Of a DNA stretch of 64,000 nucleotides, positions 16,056 to 24,872 are shown piece by piece. The notes under the pieces are model-generated. The model saw nothing but the letters and a program-made list of their open reading frames with translations. It searched no databases and was not told where the DNA came from. Source of the DNA: Brumimicrobium sp051745635 (GTDB taxonomy: Bacteria > Bacteroidota > Bacteroidia > Flavobacteriales_D > Crocinitomicaceae); assembly GCA_051745635.1 (NCBI GenBank), contig JBNJEH010000004.1:24066-88065 (forward strand), given 5' to 3'. Position 1 is the first letter of the stretch, and every line of letters starts with the position of its first letter. The position numbers and the translations under genes were made by a program.

Positions 16056-17501
16056 TCAAGTATTTTTCTTTACAACTACCCACTTTCCTGCCTTAGAAGC
16101 TCCTTCATATTTAATTAACTTTTTAGCTTTTAAAATTCGAATATGATACCTTACACCTTCTTCAGAAATGTTTAACCTTTTTGCTATTTCTTTTTTTGTA
16201 ATTGTAGGCCTTTCCTTTAATAGATCTAAAATTTTATATCTCGTTTTACTACTTTTTTTAGGGGTAGTTTTAGGGGTGGTTTTGGGGGTAGTTTTGGGGG
16301 TAGTTTTGGGGGTAGTTTTAGGGGTAGTTTTAGGGGTAGTTAATGGTATTAAAACTTCAAAAGAATCCTCTTCTTTAAAAACGGGTAATTCACCTGAATA
16401 AAGCTTACTGAAATGGAAAACATTGCGAATACCTGTTCCTAAATCCTCTGCACGAGCCATTTGAACAAAAAACTTTGCAATGTGCGGGTTTTTAGGATAT
16501 GCTTCATAGTTCTCAGGTGAAATCAAACCATATAAATGTGGTTTGTTAGGGTTCTTAATAATACATTTATCTTTAAAAATCTCAAAGGTTGAAGGGCTTG
16601 GGTTGATAAATTCTCGATGAATTAAAAAATTCGCTACTATCTCCCTAAAGATATTTTCTCGAAGCGATATTCGCTGATCTCCTTGTAAATGAAATTTGTC
16701 AGGTAAATAATTTGCAACAAAACGCATTATTTCTTCATAGGCTGAAATTAAATTACAACGCAAAGTGATTCGATCATCATATCTATTGGTATCTATTCTT
16801 CTTAATAAAAGTTCTGTTTTATAATGAGGCACAATGCTTAAAATAGCCTCTTCTTTTCCAAAAAGCAATAATGCAGCGAGTGTGAAGCCTTTTGAATTTG
16901 AGATTAAATCTTCTCTGTAAAGGCCAGCCGCTTTATAAAAACTCAATCCGTCTAAATCTAACCAAGGATGCACCGGACGGTTTACCCGAATGAGAGATTT
17001 TGCTTTTTCAACTGTTTTTAATTCAAAATGCTCTTCCTTTAAATAGGGATAAATTGTATTTTCACTATAAATACTACTTTTTCTGGCATATAACTCACTG
17101 ATTTTAGCATGAGTTGTCACAACAAAGTCTCCATCTACACTTCTGTCGTAATACTTGCTATTTGTTTTGTGAACTTGTGAACTTGAAGGAACAAAAACAT
17201 GAATAATTTTCTTGCCATCAAGTTCTACAATAGTGGGTTGTAATAAGAAAACAGGGGCTAATTTGGAAGGGTTATTACTTAAATTAGCAAAGTTTTTACA
17301 GATTTGATCAACTTTATTTTCGTCTATACCTAAAACTTTTCCTTCATCTGAAACTCCTAATAATAGTGTACCGCCTTGCCTATTTAAAAATGCACAAACT
17401 GTTTCAAACAGGTTTCTTGGCAACTCCCTGGAAGCTTTTTTAAACTCAATAGTTAAACCCTCTCCTTTGCGTAATATATTTTTTATTACCTCAATGTGCA
17501 T
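16056..17501 (-). CDS. AlbA_2 (Schlafen-type) ATP-binding putative regulator with TTPK repeat linker
   Basis: The 481-residue protein has an N-terminal AlbA_2 domain (about 10-125: GEGLTIEFKKASRE, NRQGGTLLLGVSDEG) and a central HATPase_c_4 region with REIVANFLIHREFIN and AEDLGTGIRNVF. A linker of seven TTPK-type repeats follows (about 387-414), then a winged helix (about 420-475: ILDLLKERPTITKKEIAKRL). Proteins of this make-up are treated as DNA-binding regulators; the target is unknown. The gene sits between a glycosyltransferase and a truncated copy of that enzyme's 5' end, so it appears to have been inserted. The repeat linker could vary in length without loss of frame. Confidence 0.8.
   Translation of the reverse strand: MHIEVIKNILRKGEGLTIEFKKASRELPRNLFETVCAFLNRQGGTLLLGVSDEGKVLGIDENKVDQICKNFANLSNNPSKLAPVFLLQPTIVELDGKKIIHVFVPSSSQVHKTNSKYYDRSVDGDFVVTTHAKISELYARKSSIYSENTIYPYLKEEHFELKTVEKAKSLIRVNRPVHPWLDLDGLSFYKAAGLYREDLISNSKGFTLAALLLFGKEEAILSIVPHYKTELLLRRIDTNRYDDRITLRCNLISAYEEIMRFVANYLPDKFHLQGDQRISLRENIFREIVANFLIHREFINPSPSTFEIFKDKCIIKNPNKPHLYGLISPENYEAYPKNPHIAKFFVQMARAEDLGTGIRNVFHFSKLYSGELPVFKEEDSFEVLIPLTTPKTTPKTTPKTTPKTTPKTTPKTTPKKSSKTRYKILDLLKERPTITKKEIAKRLNISEEGVRYHIRILKAKKLIKYEGASKAGKWVVVKKNT
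16260..16342. repeat. 12-bp tandem repeat (G-rich on plus strand), about seven copies
   Basis: The unit GGGGTAGTTTTA or GGGGTAGTTTTG is repeated about seven times. On the minus strand it codes TTPK units in the AlbA_2 protein. The unit is a multiple of three, so slippage changes linker length only. Each unit has a run of four or five G, so the plus strand (template of the gene) could form a G-quadruplex. Confidence 0.85.
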
Positions 17502-17510
17502 ACAATAAAT

Positions 17511-17744
17511 TTAAACATAAATATAGTTTTGTGCTTGCTTCCTTGAATAATTCATTTTCCCTATTTTAAGCGCACTATTTTTTAATTGACCCACTAAATC
17601 TGTTTGACCTTCATTCCATTGGCGGCTGATGATTATGGGGTAATAACCACATTCGTGAAGATATTTCGCCCATGCAGCTGTTCGTTGCGCTCCAACAAAA
17701 TTTGCTGGTGGGTAAAAATAAGATATGATTAAAACTTTTTTCAT
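17511..17744 (-). pseudogene. Truncated second copy of the GT4-like glycosyltransferase 5' end
   Basis: The frame starts MKKVLIISYFYPPANFVGAQ and keeps close to the intact enzyme at 14765-16051 for about 52 residues (through ISRQWNEGQTDLVG). It then diverges into unrelated residues and stops at residue 77. The nucleotide match runs over about 160 bases with few differences. It is the remnant of a duplicated glycosyltransferase gene, and the AlbA_2 gene lies just after its break point. Confidence 0.85.
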
Positions 17745-17747
17745 GAT

Positions 17748-18935
17748 TTAATACTGAAATCCAAATAACCAAAGGGGAATAGTGTTGAACACGCCGGTTT
17801 CTATATCATCTCGCACTACAAAGGCATTTTCTTTTCCCTGGATTTGTTTCTTGCTTTTGCTTTTTCCTCCAATTTCAAAAAGATAGTAATTGTTTACAAT
17901 AAAATCTCCTTGATCGGGTAAGCTGAGTTGATATTCTCGAGGCATATTTTGCAAAAAAAAGGTTTCTCTTATGGTTCCTTTGTTAATTTGCTTATCTGAA
18001 ATGGCATACATCAAATTGGTGTTTCCCATCCATATTTTATCCGGTTTATTTAAGCTGCTGATACTTTTGCTCTGCTTGTATAAAGTATGAATTAAGGAGG
18101 CTTTACTGAGAAGTTGAAGCAACCTTACTAAAGTATTGCGATTCAAGTCAATTTGTTCACTAAGCTTGTATATATTTGGTGTGAAAGGCACATTGCTCGA
18201 AATCACGTATAACAGGCGTTTGAGTTTGGCAATATTGTTAAAATCAATGTTTTCTGCAATTTGCACATCCACTTCTAAAATCAGGTTGATGGTATTGAGA
18301 AGCTTTTGGTAGTATTCGTCTGTATGGCCATCAAAATAGGGATAAGCACCAACTTTAAGATAATCTGAGAAATACTTAAAAGGGGTAAATTGTTGAATGA
18401 GCTCTGCGCTGATCTCCTGATGCCTCTCAACAATTTCAGTCAATGTGTATTGCGGCAGTTCAATTTTTTCACGAAACGATAAATATTCTCGAAAGGATAA
18501 TTCTGATAAGGTATAGCTTATTGCTCTACGACTTAAGTCCGACTCGCCTTTGTAAATTTCGAGAATGGACGATGAGGTGAAAATCACTTGTAATTTTGGA
18601 AAATCGTCATAAATAAGTTTGAGTTCTCTCGACCAATTAGGGTATTTATGCACCTCATCAATAAGCAATAGGCCTCCACCCAATTTGTTGAATGCATCGG
18701 CTAGACTGTGAAGTGTATTGTCTGAGAAAAATAAATCATCTAAAGCCACGTAAAGTACTTCATCGGCGTTTCTCTCTTTACCAAGCTGCAATAGTAAAGT
18801 GGTTTTCCCAACACCACGTGAGCCCTTGATGGCAATCATTCTGGCTTTTCTATTGATCGCTGGATGCAAATACCGCTTGTGGTCAATAGAAACTTGACTG
18901 ATTTTTTGTTGTGATTTTATAAGTAGCTCCTCCAT
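17748..18935 (-). CDS. AAA-family ATPase with DUF4143 domain
   Basis: The 395-residue protein has a P-loop (KGSRGVGKTTLLLQLG, about residues 35-50), Walker B (GGGLLLIDEVHKYP) and a sensor segment QVIFTSSSILEI. The C-terminal half has a winged-helix part (LSEQIDLNRNTLVRLLQLLS) and a DUF4143 nuclease-like part ending in FEIGGKSKSKKQIQGKENAF and VVRDD. Such ATPases are widespread, often multicopy and mobile in Bacteroidetes and archaea, and their role is not settled. It lies between remnants of glycosyltransferase genes. Its start codon is embedded in a direct repeat. Confidence 0.88.
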   Translation of the reverse strand: MEELLIKSQQKISQVSIDHKRYLHPAINRKARMIAIKGSRGVGKTTLLLQLGKERNADEVLYVALDDLFFSDNTLHSLADAFNKLGGGLLLIDEVHKYPNWSRELKLIYDDFPKLQVIFTSSSILEIYKGESDLSRRAISYTLSELSFREYLSFREKIELPQYTLTEIVERHQEISAELIQQFTPFKYFSDYLKVGAYPYFDGHTDEYYQKLLNTINLILEVDVQIAENIDFNNIAKLKRLLYVISSNVPFTPNIYKLSEQIDLNRNTLVRLLQLLSKASLIHTLYKQSKSISSLNKPDKIWMGNTNLMYAISDKQINKGTIRETFFLQNMPREYQLSLPDQGDFIVNNYYLFEIGGKSKSKKQIQGKENAFVVRDDIETGVFNTIPLWLFGFQY

Positions 18936-18989
18936 TTTGCTATTTGTTGAAGCAAAAATAGGTATATTTTGCTATTTAAAAAAGCAAAA
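18933..18989 (-). promoter_or_regulatory. Two direct copies of a TTTTGC...GCAAAA palindrome over the ATPase start
   Basis: TTTTGC at 18935-18940 pairs with GCAAAA at 18952-18957, and TTTTGC at 18967-18972 pairs with GCAAAA at 18984-18989. The two palindromes are 32 bp apart, about three helix turns. The nearer one reaches into the ATG (18933-18935). A protein bound there could block both transcription and the start of translation. Confidence 0.55.
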
Positions 18990-19020
18990 ATGAGGTTTTT
19001 TGTTTTGAGGGGGTGTAATA

Positions 19021-19078
19021 GTTATTTCTGAATCCTTTTGGATACGATTCTTTGAGTAGGCGTAAAAGTTTGGATTTG
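19021..19078 (-). pseudogene. Internal fragment of a GT4-like glycosyltransferase
   Basis: Read on the minus strand, this piece gives NFYAYSKNRIQKDSEI, against NFYAYSKKLIQKDSEI in the intact glycosyltransferase at 14765-16051. Bases on either side do not match. Because it lies upstream of the truncated 5' copy at 17511-17744, it must come from another copy or from a rearrangement of it. Confidence 0.75.
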
Positions 19079-19162
19079 CTTGCGGACAGAAATATATTTA
19101 GATTAAATTTCATTTTTTTGCCCTGTATTTACAAACGGGTAATTATTTGTCGATTATGAAAT

Positions 19163-19324
19163 CTAAAATCGGAATGCAGTACCAAAATTTAGAAAACCAA
19201 GAATCAACATAATTATACCGTAAATCAGAGCACATATGATCAGAACGAAAAAGAGATCTTTTATGAATGTATGAACCTTTTTTTGATTTATCATTTCAAT
19301 CAACTTTATAATTACTTTTTTCAT
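19163..19324 (-). CDS. Possible small membrane protein (53 residues)
   Basis: An ATG at 19324 opens 53 codons. The first 20 residues are polar and basic (MKKVIIKLIEMINQKK), followed by a hydrophobic helix (LFFVLIICALIYGIIMLILG) and a short tail. The topology is sensible for a single-pass inner-membrane protein. No family is recognised. It lies in a gene-poor stretch between an ATPase and a glycosyltransferase, so it may be a fragment. Confidence 0.35.
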   Translation of the reverse strand: MKKVIIKLIEMINQKKVHTFIKDLFFVLIICALIYGIIMLILGFLNFGTAFRF

Positions 19325-19482
19325 TAATCTGATTTAAGAGTCCTCATCAAATTATTAGCAAAATTTAAATATAAATACAGCTATGTGTTTTCTTCTTCAA
19401 AGAAATACTTTTTTCAATTATTTCTATTTCAATAATTTTATGAGTTACTTTGAACCACGAAAGTAAAGAAATCTCGCCGAGA

Positions 19483-20691
19483 ATGAAAGAACTAATTTTA
19501 GTGACTGCTGGTTTTCCTTTTGGAATGGGGGAAACGTTTCTGGAAACGGAGGTGAAATACTTGGCTAAAGGGTTTGACAAAGTAACTATTTTAGCCATCA
19601 ATCCTTCGTCTGAAACACAGCGCTCTTTACCTGAAAATTGCCACGCGACTCCTTTACATATCCAAGTTGGAAGCAAGGAAAAGCTGCGTGCACTTCGGTT
19701 TTTGTTTACAGGGTTGTTTTGGAAGGAACTGAAAGTGATTCACAAAACGTATAAGATGCGCTTGACTAAAGGCATGATCAACACTATGCTGATTTCGCTT
19801 TATAGGGCTTCAACAATTAAAAACTATCTCGAAAACAGTGTCAATAAGAATGAACAGGTGTTTTATAGTTATTGGTGTGATGACGCTGCGTTGGCGTTGG
19901 CGTTATTGAAAAAGAATCTCCCTTCATTCAAAGCAATTAGTAGAATACATCGATGGGATGTGTATTTTGAGGAGAGTACGTTGAGTTACTTACCTTATCG
20001 GCACTTCATAACAAGACAACTTAATAAAATATTTTCTATTTCTGAGGATGGCATAAATTACGCTGTAAAAAGGTGGAAAGTAGATAGAAAAAACTTTAGC
20101 TTATCTCGTTTAGGAATTGAATCAAAAGGGGAGATTAGCCATCTAAATAAAGAGTGTTTTACAATCGTGAGTTGCTCAAACCTTATTCCTGTAAAAAGAG
20201 TTGATTTATTAGCAAAAGCAGTTGTACAACTTAAAGGTAAAGCTAAATTGCGATGGATTCATATTGGGGATGGTACCGAAAGATATAAGATTGACAAAAT
20301 TATAAAAGATGTAGATGGATCTATTTCTATTGAAATGCCCGGAAGATTGCCAAACCTAGAAGTTTTTGAACTTTACCGTAAAGAGAGACCAGACCTGTTT
20401 GTAAATGTAAGTTCTTCAGAAGGTATACCCGTTTCTATAATGGAAGCAATGAGTTTTGGAATTCCTTGTATTGCAACGAATGTGGGGGGAAATAGTGAGA
20501 TTGTAAATGAACGAAATGGGAAGTTATTAGCAGAAAACCCAACGCCTCAGGAAATCGTTGATGCTATTTGTGCGTTTTTTGAAACCACAGTTTTTCAATT
20601 AAAAAGTGAAGGGGCGTTTTTGACTTGGGAGGAGAAGTATAATGGGGAGAGGAATTATAGTGATTTTGTAGGTAAATTGAGTCTATTCTAG
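19483..20691 (+). CDS. Glycosyltransferase family 4
   Basis: From the ATG at 19483 the protein has 402 residues; a TTG at 19450 would add eleven unlikely residues. It has a GT-B fold with IPVKRVDLLAKAV, WIHIGDGTERYKI and the donor-binding motif VNVSSSEGIPVSIMEAMSFG followed by ATNVGGNSEIV. It would transfer a sugar with retention of configuration. It reads against the rest of the cluster and its stop codon overlaps the end of the next glycosyltransferase by four bases. A Wzx/Wzy system is not seen, so export by the ABC transporter is the likely context. Confidence 0.9.
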   Translation: MKELILVTAGFPFGMGETFLETEVKYLAKGFDKVTILAINPSSETQRSLPENCHATPLHIQVGSKEKLRALRFLFTGLFWKELKVIHKTYKMRLTKGMINTMLISLYRASTIKNYLENSVNKNEQVFYSYWCDDAALALALLKKNLPSFKAISRIHRWDVYFEESTLSYLPYRHFITRQLNKIFSISEDGINYAVKRWKVDRKNFSLSRLGIESKGEISHLNKECFTIVSCSNLIPVKRVDLLAKAVVQLKGKAKLRWIHIGDGTERYKIDKIIKDVDGSISIEMPGRLPNLEVFELYRKERPDLFVNVSSSEGIPVSIMEAMSFGIPCIATNVGGNSEIVNERNGKLLAENPTPQEIVDAICAFFETTVFQLKSEGAFLTWEEKYNGERNYSDFVGKLSLF

Positions 20692-21812
20692 ACTTCATTA
20701 TTATAAATATCAATTAATCGCTCAACATATTTCTCAATACCAAATTCCTTAGCATTTTCAATAGACTGTTCTGATAACTTCTCATATAAATGTTTGTCAG
20801 AAATAATTTTTTCAATTGAATCGGCAAAATCTTTTGGATTTTCAGATGAAACAATAATACCATTTTTTCCGCTTTCTAAAAATTCATTGTTAGGCATGCA
20901 ATCTGAACTAACAATTGGTACCCCATAGGAATTTGCCTCTATAAACACCATAGGCAGTCCTTCATAAACAGCAGTGTGAATCATAAGGTTTGCTGGAAGG
21001 TATATTGTATTCATTTTATTAACTAAACCCATCATTTCAACGTAATCTTCAAGTTGATGTTTTTCAATGAGGTTTGAACATTCTTCTGAATTAATACCAT
21101 CTCCTACAATCTTGAGTTTGAAAATTAAACCTTTACCTTTTAGCTCTTTCGCAATGTTTAATGCTAACTGTGGTCTTTTTACGTTTGTTAGACTCCCAAC
21201 CCAAATAAGGCTTATACAGTCGCTATTTAGTGTTTTATGTGAATAGTCTATTTCTGGAAGTGGAACAGCATTGGGTAAGGTTATGATTTTTCCAAATCCA
21301 ATTTTTTTGTCTATCATTTCAAGAGTACCAGCTGAACAAGCGATAAAGGTTGTTTGATGTTTTTTAAATTTATTTTTTAGCCAAGAAAATTCATAAAAAT
21401 CACTCCACATTCGTTTATTTAATAGCTTATTCAATGAAATACCATTATATACTTGAACCTCGCTGTTATGTTGATGAGAAAAATAAAAAGCTTCAGGGTA
21501 ATAATATGAATGAGTGAGTAATTCAGCGAAGAACAAATGACTGTGGATAATATTAGGTTTAAAGTCATTGATAAAGTTAATGTAGTCATCATTATCAACT
21601 TTATTCTTCCTATAAAGTGAAAAACGAAAAGAAATAGCTCCTCCATAAATACCAACTCTTGGGTCTAGAATATCTTCGAATTCGTTGCCTTGATTGACAA
21701 GATATATAGCTACCTCAAAATTTGGTTTTCTTACTAGTTCATTCGATATATTTACCAGCATGCGTTCAGCCCCTCCTCTACGAAGATTTGTTATCACAAA
21801 CAAGATTTTCAT
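20688..21812 (-). CDS. Glycosyltransferase family 4
   Basis: From the ATG at 21812 the protein has 374 residues and begins MKILFVITNLRRGGAERMLV, the typical acceptor-domain loop of GT4 enzymes. The donor domain shows LIWVGSLTNVKRPQLAL, LKIVGDGINSEE, and AVYEGLPMVFIEANSYGVPI with the conserved Glu pair. It probably adds a hexose or amino sugar to the surface glycan. It starts 23 bases after the DUF6625 gene and belongs to the same minus-strand unit. Upstream codons for MQEESRK are possible but lack the family's usual start. Confidence 0.9.
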   Translation of the reverse strand: MKILFVITNLRRGGAERMLVNISNELVRKPNFEVAIYLVNQGNEFEDILDPRVGIYGGAISFRFSLYRKNKVDNDDYINFINDFKPNIIHSHLFFAELLTHSYYYPEAFYFSHQHNSEVQVYNGISLNKLLNKRMWSDFYEFSWLKNKFKKHQTTFIACSAGTLEMIDKKIGFGKIITLPNAVPLPEIDYSHKTLNSDCISLIWVGSLTNVKRPQLALNIAKELKGKGLIFKLKIVGDGINSEECSNLIEKHQLEDYVEMMGLVNKMNTIYLPANLMIHTAVYEGLPMVFIEANSYGVPIVSSDCMPNNEFLESGKNGIIVSSENPKDFADSIEKIISDKHLYEKLSEQSIENAKEFGIEKYVERLIDIYNNEV

Positions 21813-21834
21813 TTTCCTGGACTCTTCCTGCATA

Positions 21835-22746
21835 TTACAAACTTTTAATCCCTTTTAAATCTATTTTTATTGTATCATCAAAATCTTCTACAGCATAATC
21901 AAAACCATCTTGCCAAGGAGCTTTTGTTCCATCAGCTCTCCAAGTACTTGATTTAAAATTCATCAAGTGAAGGTAGATAAAGTTCTTACCCTCGTCCCTG
22001 CTGTTCGTAATAGTGCCTTGATCGTAAAACCACTCATTGGGTTGGTCGCTATTCAATGTGCCATCTATCCAAGGGATGGGAGTAAAAGGGGTGGTATATT
22101 GCTCCACAAAATAATGTTTTCTGGTTTTTAATTTTCGCATCACAATCAGCACTTTATTGTTTTTTGAAAAGCGTAATTTTTCCGCTGCTTTATCAAAAAA
22201 AGTCATTTGTAATGCGTTAGTAATACCATGCTCATCAATTCCAACAAATTCTGGATTTTGAAGAGCCTGTCTCCAATTATAAATTTTGTATCCGATTGTT
22301 TTGTGGTTTTCAGTATTTCGTAATAGTGCGAGGTGACCAGATAATCGCGTTTTATGAGTAGACAACACATCAAATTTGGTAAGAATTTTATTCGTATAAA
22401 ACGATCGGATCGCTCCAAAAAAAAGATCCACATCAGTCCATCCAAAAAAATCGTAACCACTAATTTCTTTTTGATGAACTAAACCAAAAAATGGCCGCAA
22501 ATCACAAATTTTATAAGCATTAGGAATTTTAATGTCTTCTCCTAATAAGTCCTTATATCTTCTGATGTATTCCTCAAACGTTGTCTTTTCAAATGAGATA
22601 TTTTTAATTCCATCTAACATCGATATATCACAATCCGTGATAAAGAAAAAATCAATTGTTTCATTTCGTTTGATGGAATCAAGATACAGCTCCATCCAAA
22701 TTGGCCATTTACCGAAATATGGTATGATAAGGACTATTGATTGCAT
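21835..22746 (-). CDS. DUF6625 family protein, probable glycan-related transferase
   Basis: The 303-residue protein starts SIVLIIPYFGKWPIWMELYL and continues FFFITDCDIS, the pattern of DUF6625, a family found in capsule and O-antigen loci. ICDLRPFFGLVHQKEISGYD and FGWTDVDLFFG carry a DxD-like motif (DVD) that may bind a metal and nucleotide sugar, as in GT-A enzymes. The gene overlaps the FkbM gene by 13 bases. Its exact reaction is not established; a glycosyltransferase role is inferred from the motif and the place. Confidence 0.75.
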   Translation of the reverse strand: MQSIVLIIPYFGKWPIWMELYLDSIKRNETIDFFFITDCDISMLDGIKNISFEKTTFEEYIRRYKDLLGEDIKIPNAYKICDLRPFFGLVHQKEISGYDFFGWTDVDLFFGAIRSFYTNKILTKFDVLSTHKTRLSGHLALLRNTENHKTIGYKIYNWRQALQNPEFVGIDEHGITNALQMTFFDKAAEKLRFSKNNKVLIVMRKLKTRKHYFVEQYTTPFTPIPWIDGTLNSDQPNEWFYDQGTITNSRDEGKNFIYLHLMNFKSSTWRADGTKAPWQDGFDYAVEDFDDTIKIDLKGIKSL

Positions 22747-23597
22747 AAAATTTTGTTTACGCCAATTGTCAATTCGCCTGAATAGGTTATTTCAAACCCG
22801 GCATTAATCAAACTAGCTTCAACTTGATTTCTACAGTTGAATTCATCGTGTATTTCAATTGCTATTACTTTTACTTTCTTTAACCAACTTAAATCAGAAG
22901 ACCCTTCAAAAATAGTTTTCTCGCCACCTTCTATATCCATTTTTAAAAAGTCAATGACACCTATTCCGTATTCCATTAAAATTTCGGGAACAGTAGTTGT
23001 TTCAAAGAGGACTTCTTCTTTTTCATTCGCTTCAACAAGTCTAAATGACCAATCTTGTCCATCTCTAAAAGTTCTATCTTCTTTGAGTCTTGTGGTTTTG
23101 TTCCATAGACCTTTTTGAAGAAGCGTAACCCTTGATAAATCGTTCTTCTCTATATTTATCGAAAGTCGTTTAAATGTATCTTTTGAAGGTTCTAATGCAA
23201 TTATTTTTAGGTTGGGATAATATGCTTTGAAGTATATAGAAGTTAATCCAATATTAGCGCCTGCATCAATCATATTGTCAAGCGATATATTCTTTTCATT
23301 GAAAAGATCAATCAATGAATCGTACTCCTTTTAGAAAACAATTTGATTAAAGACTAGGGTGTCTGATGAATCTTGAGCTACATAAAAATCAAACACTTTC
23401 TTATTGACGGGGTATTGAAAACGAAATAAATTGTTTTCCTTTTTATAGTTGACACTCTTCCTTTCAAGCAGCACAATAAAGTCGTAAGTGCTTTTTAAGC
23501 CCTTAGGAACTGAATTAACCAAACGACTCCCAAGACTATATTTTAATAGTTTAATCCAATGATTTGAATTAAATCGCTTTATAGTTGATAATCCCAT
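22734..23597 (-). pseudogene. FkbM-type methyltransferase interrupted by an in-frame TAA
   Basis: One open frame of 288 codons runs from ATG 23597 to the stop at 22734, broken only by TAA at 23331-23333. Before it, 88 residues end DTLVFNQIVF; after it KEYDSLIDLF leads to the SAM-binding motif MIDAGANIGLTSIYFK, then KIIALEPSKDTFKRL and IDFLKMDIEGGEKTIFEG. FkbM enzymes methylate sugars or lipids. The whole length fits the family and both halves keep one frame, so a single base change explains the break. A TTG at 23315 could start the C-terminal part, which holds the whole catalytic core. Confidence 0.85.
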
Positions 23598-23610
23598 AGA
23601 TTATAACAGT

Positions 23611-24687
23611 TTAAGCATTTTCATAATTTTTAAATAGATCAGAATCAAATTCTTTCAACTTGTTTAATAATTCACCCTTAACTTTTTCGTTGAACTGATA
23701 TTTTGGTTGCTTAACTTTATTTCTCTTAACCCTTGTAAGATAAGGTCGTGCACGATAAACAATCCCTTTGATAAATTTTATATTTCGTGTATTATTGTAT
23801 AACCTTAAATAATATACGCTTCTACTTCCCAAGTGTTTCTTGATAAGGTTTGAATGTTTATTTAACATGCTTTTTAACTCCTTTTCAGTTAGTAAAAATT
23901 CTAACTTACTGAGCATATAATCAGGAAAACTGCTTTCTAATATCGGGCGGTTGTTTTCATTGGTTAGCCAATTTTCGTAGGTGTAAAAATTACTTACCAT
24001 CTTTGGCAGAACATTATTTCTTGAAGTAATTGCATTAATATCACTGTCTTTTCGAAGAAAGTAATCGGGTAATATTGAGCACCATGATACATTAGGGCTA
24101 TATGAAAAAGCCTGTATAGCAAAGTCTACGTCTTGCCAACAAAGAAGTTTTTCATCCCATCTGATGTTATTGCTCTCTAAAAATGTTCTTTTCCATGTTG
24201 GAGAACTTGTCTGAAATACAACCTGCATTTGAAGAAAAAGATTCAAAATTCTATCTGCATCAAAGATAGTTGTGTAATCAATTAGTTCTAGTTTTTGGGA
24301 GTTAAACTGTAGACCATTTGAAAGCAAAACATCCAAATGAGGGTTCTTACAAGCATATTGGATTCTTTCGCTTAAAGCCCAAGGCGCAAGAAGGTCATCG
24401 CTGTCTAAAAATATCAGGTAATCACCTGAGGCTTCATTCATTCCTATATTTCTGCAACTTGGTGCCCCTTTGGGTTCTTTGTGCCGCTTATATACTTTTA
24501 TCTGTTGCTCTTTTTGGGCATAAGTTTCCATCACATCCAGTGTTTCATCAGTAGAACCATCATCAACAACAATACATTCCCAATTATCATAAGATTGGGC
24601 AATTATAGATTCCAAACACTCAGTAATTAATTCTGGGCGATTGAAAACGGGTATTATTATGGAAATTAGAGTAGCGTTACCTTTCAT
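23611..24687 (-). CDS. Glycosyltransferase family 2
   Basis: The 358-residue protein has a GT-A fold: SIIIPVFNRPELITECLESI, WECIVVDDGSTDETLDVM and the metal-binding YLIFLDSDDLLAPWAL. The acceptor part has WDEKLLCWQDVDFAIQAF, where the ED-like catalytic motif is QDVD. It inverts configuration and would extend the glycan in the cytoplasm. It lies 13 bases before the FkbM gene in the same operon. The last 100 residues are basic, with no membrane helix. Confidence 0.92.
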   Translation of the reverse strand: MKGNATLISIIIPVFNRPELITECLESIIAQSYDNWECIVVDDGSTDETLDVMETYAQKEQQIKVYKRHKEPKGAPSCRNIGMNEASGDYLIFLDSDDLLAPWALSERIQYACKNPHLDVLLSNGLQFNSQKLELIDYTTIFDADRILNLFLQMQVVFQTSSPTWKRTFLESNNIRWDEKLLCWQDVDFAIQAFSYSPNVSWCSILPDYFLRKDSDINAITSRNNVLPKMVSNFYTYENWLTNENNRPILESSFPDYMLSKLEFLLTEKELKSMLNKHSNLIKKHLGSRSVYYLRLYNNTRNIKFIKGIVYRARPYLTRVKRNKVKQPKYQFNEKVKGELLNKLKEFDSDLFKNYENA

Positions 24688-24713
24688 GATTAATTAACAA
24701 AAGCTATTTCGGC

Positions 24714-24850
24714 TTAATCTAATAAATTATGGTATTTCATCTTCATAGCCTTCTCTCCAAAAACTTCCTCTATACCCTTTTCATTTTCTAAATGCGCTGT
24801 AAAATCACTTGAATCTTTCAACCAAACTTGTATAAGCAATAAAAAGGTTG
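24714..24850 (-). pseudogene. C-terminal remnant of a lost cluster gene
   Basis: A frame without a start reads LIQVWLKDSS, then GIEEVFGEKAMKMKYHNLLD and a stop. It reads like the C-terminal end of a glycan-cluster enzyme. No full gene remains upstream in this frame. Confidence 0.4.
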
Positions 24851-24872
24851 ACTACAAAAAGTATTCTGCCAT

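Noticed and set aside
16260..16342. G-rich repeats read as a plus-strand gene of 77 codons (LGVVLGVV repeats)
   Set aside because: The frame is the mirror of the TTPK linker in the AlbA_2 gene on the other strand; it has no ribosome site and its composition comes from the repeat.
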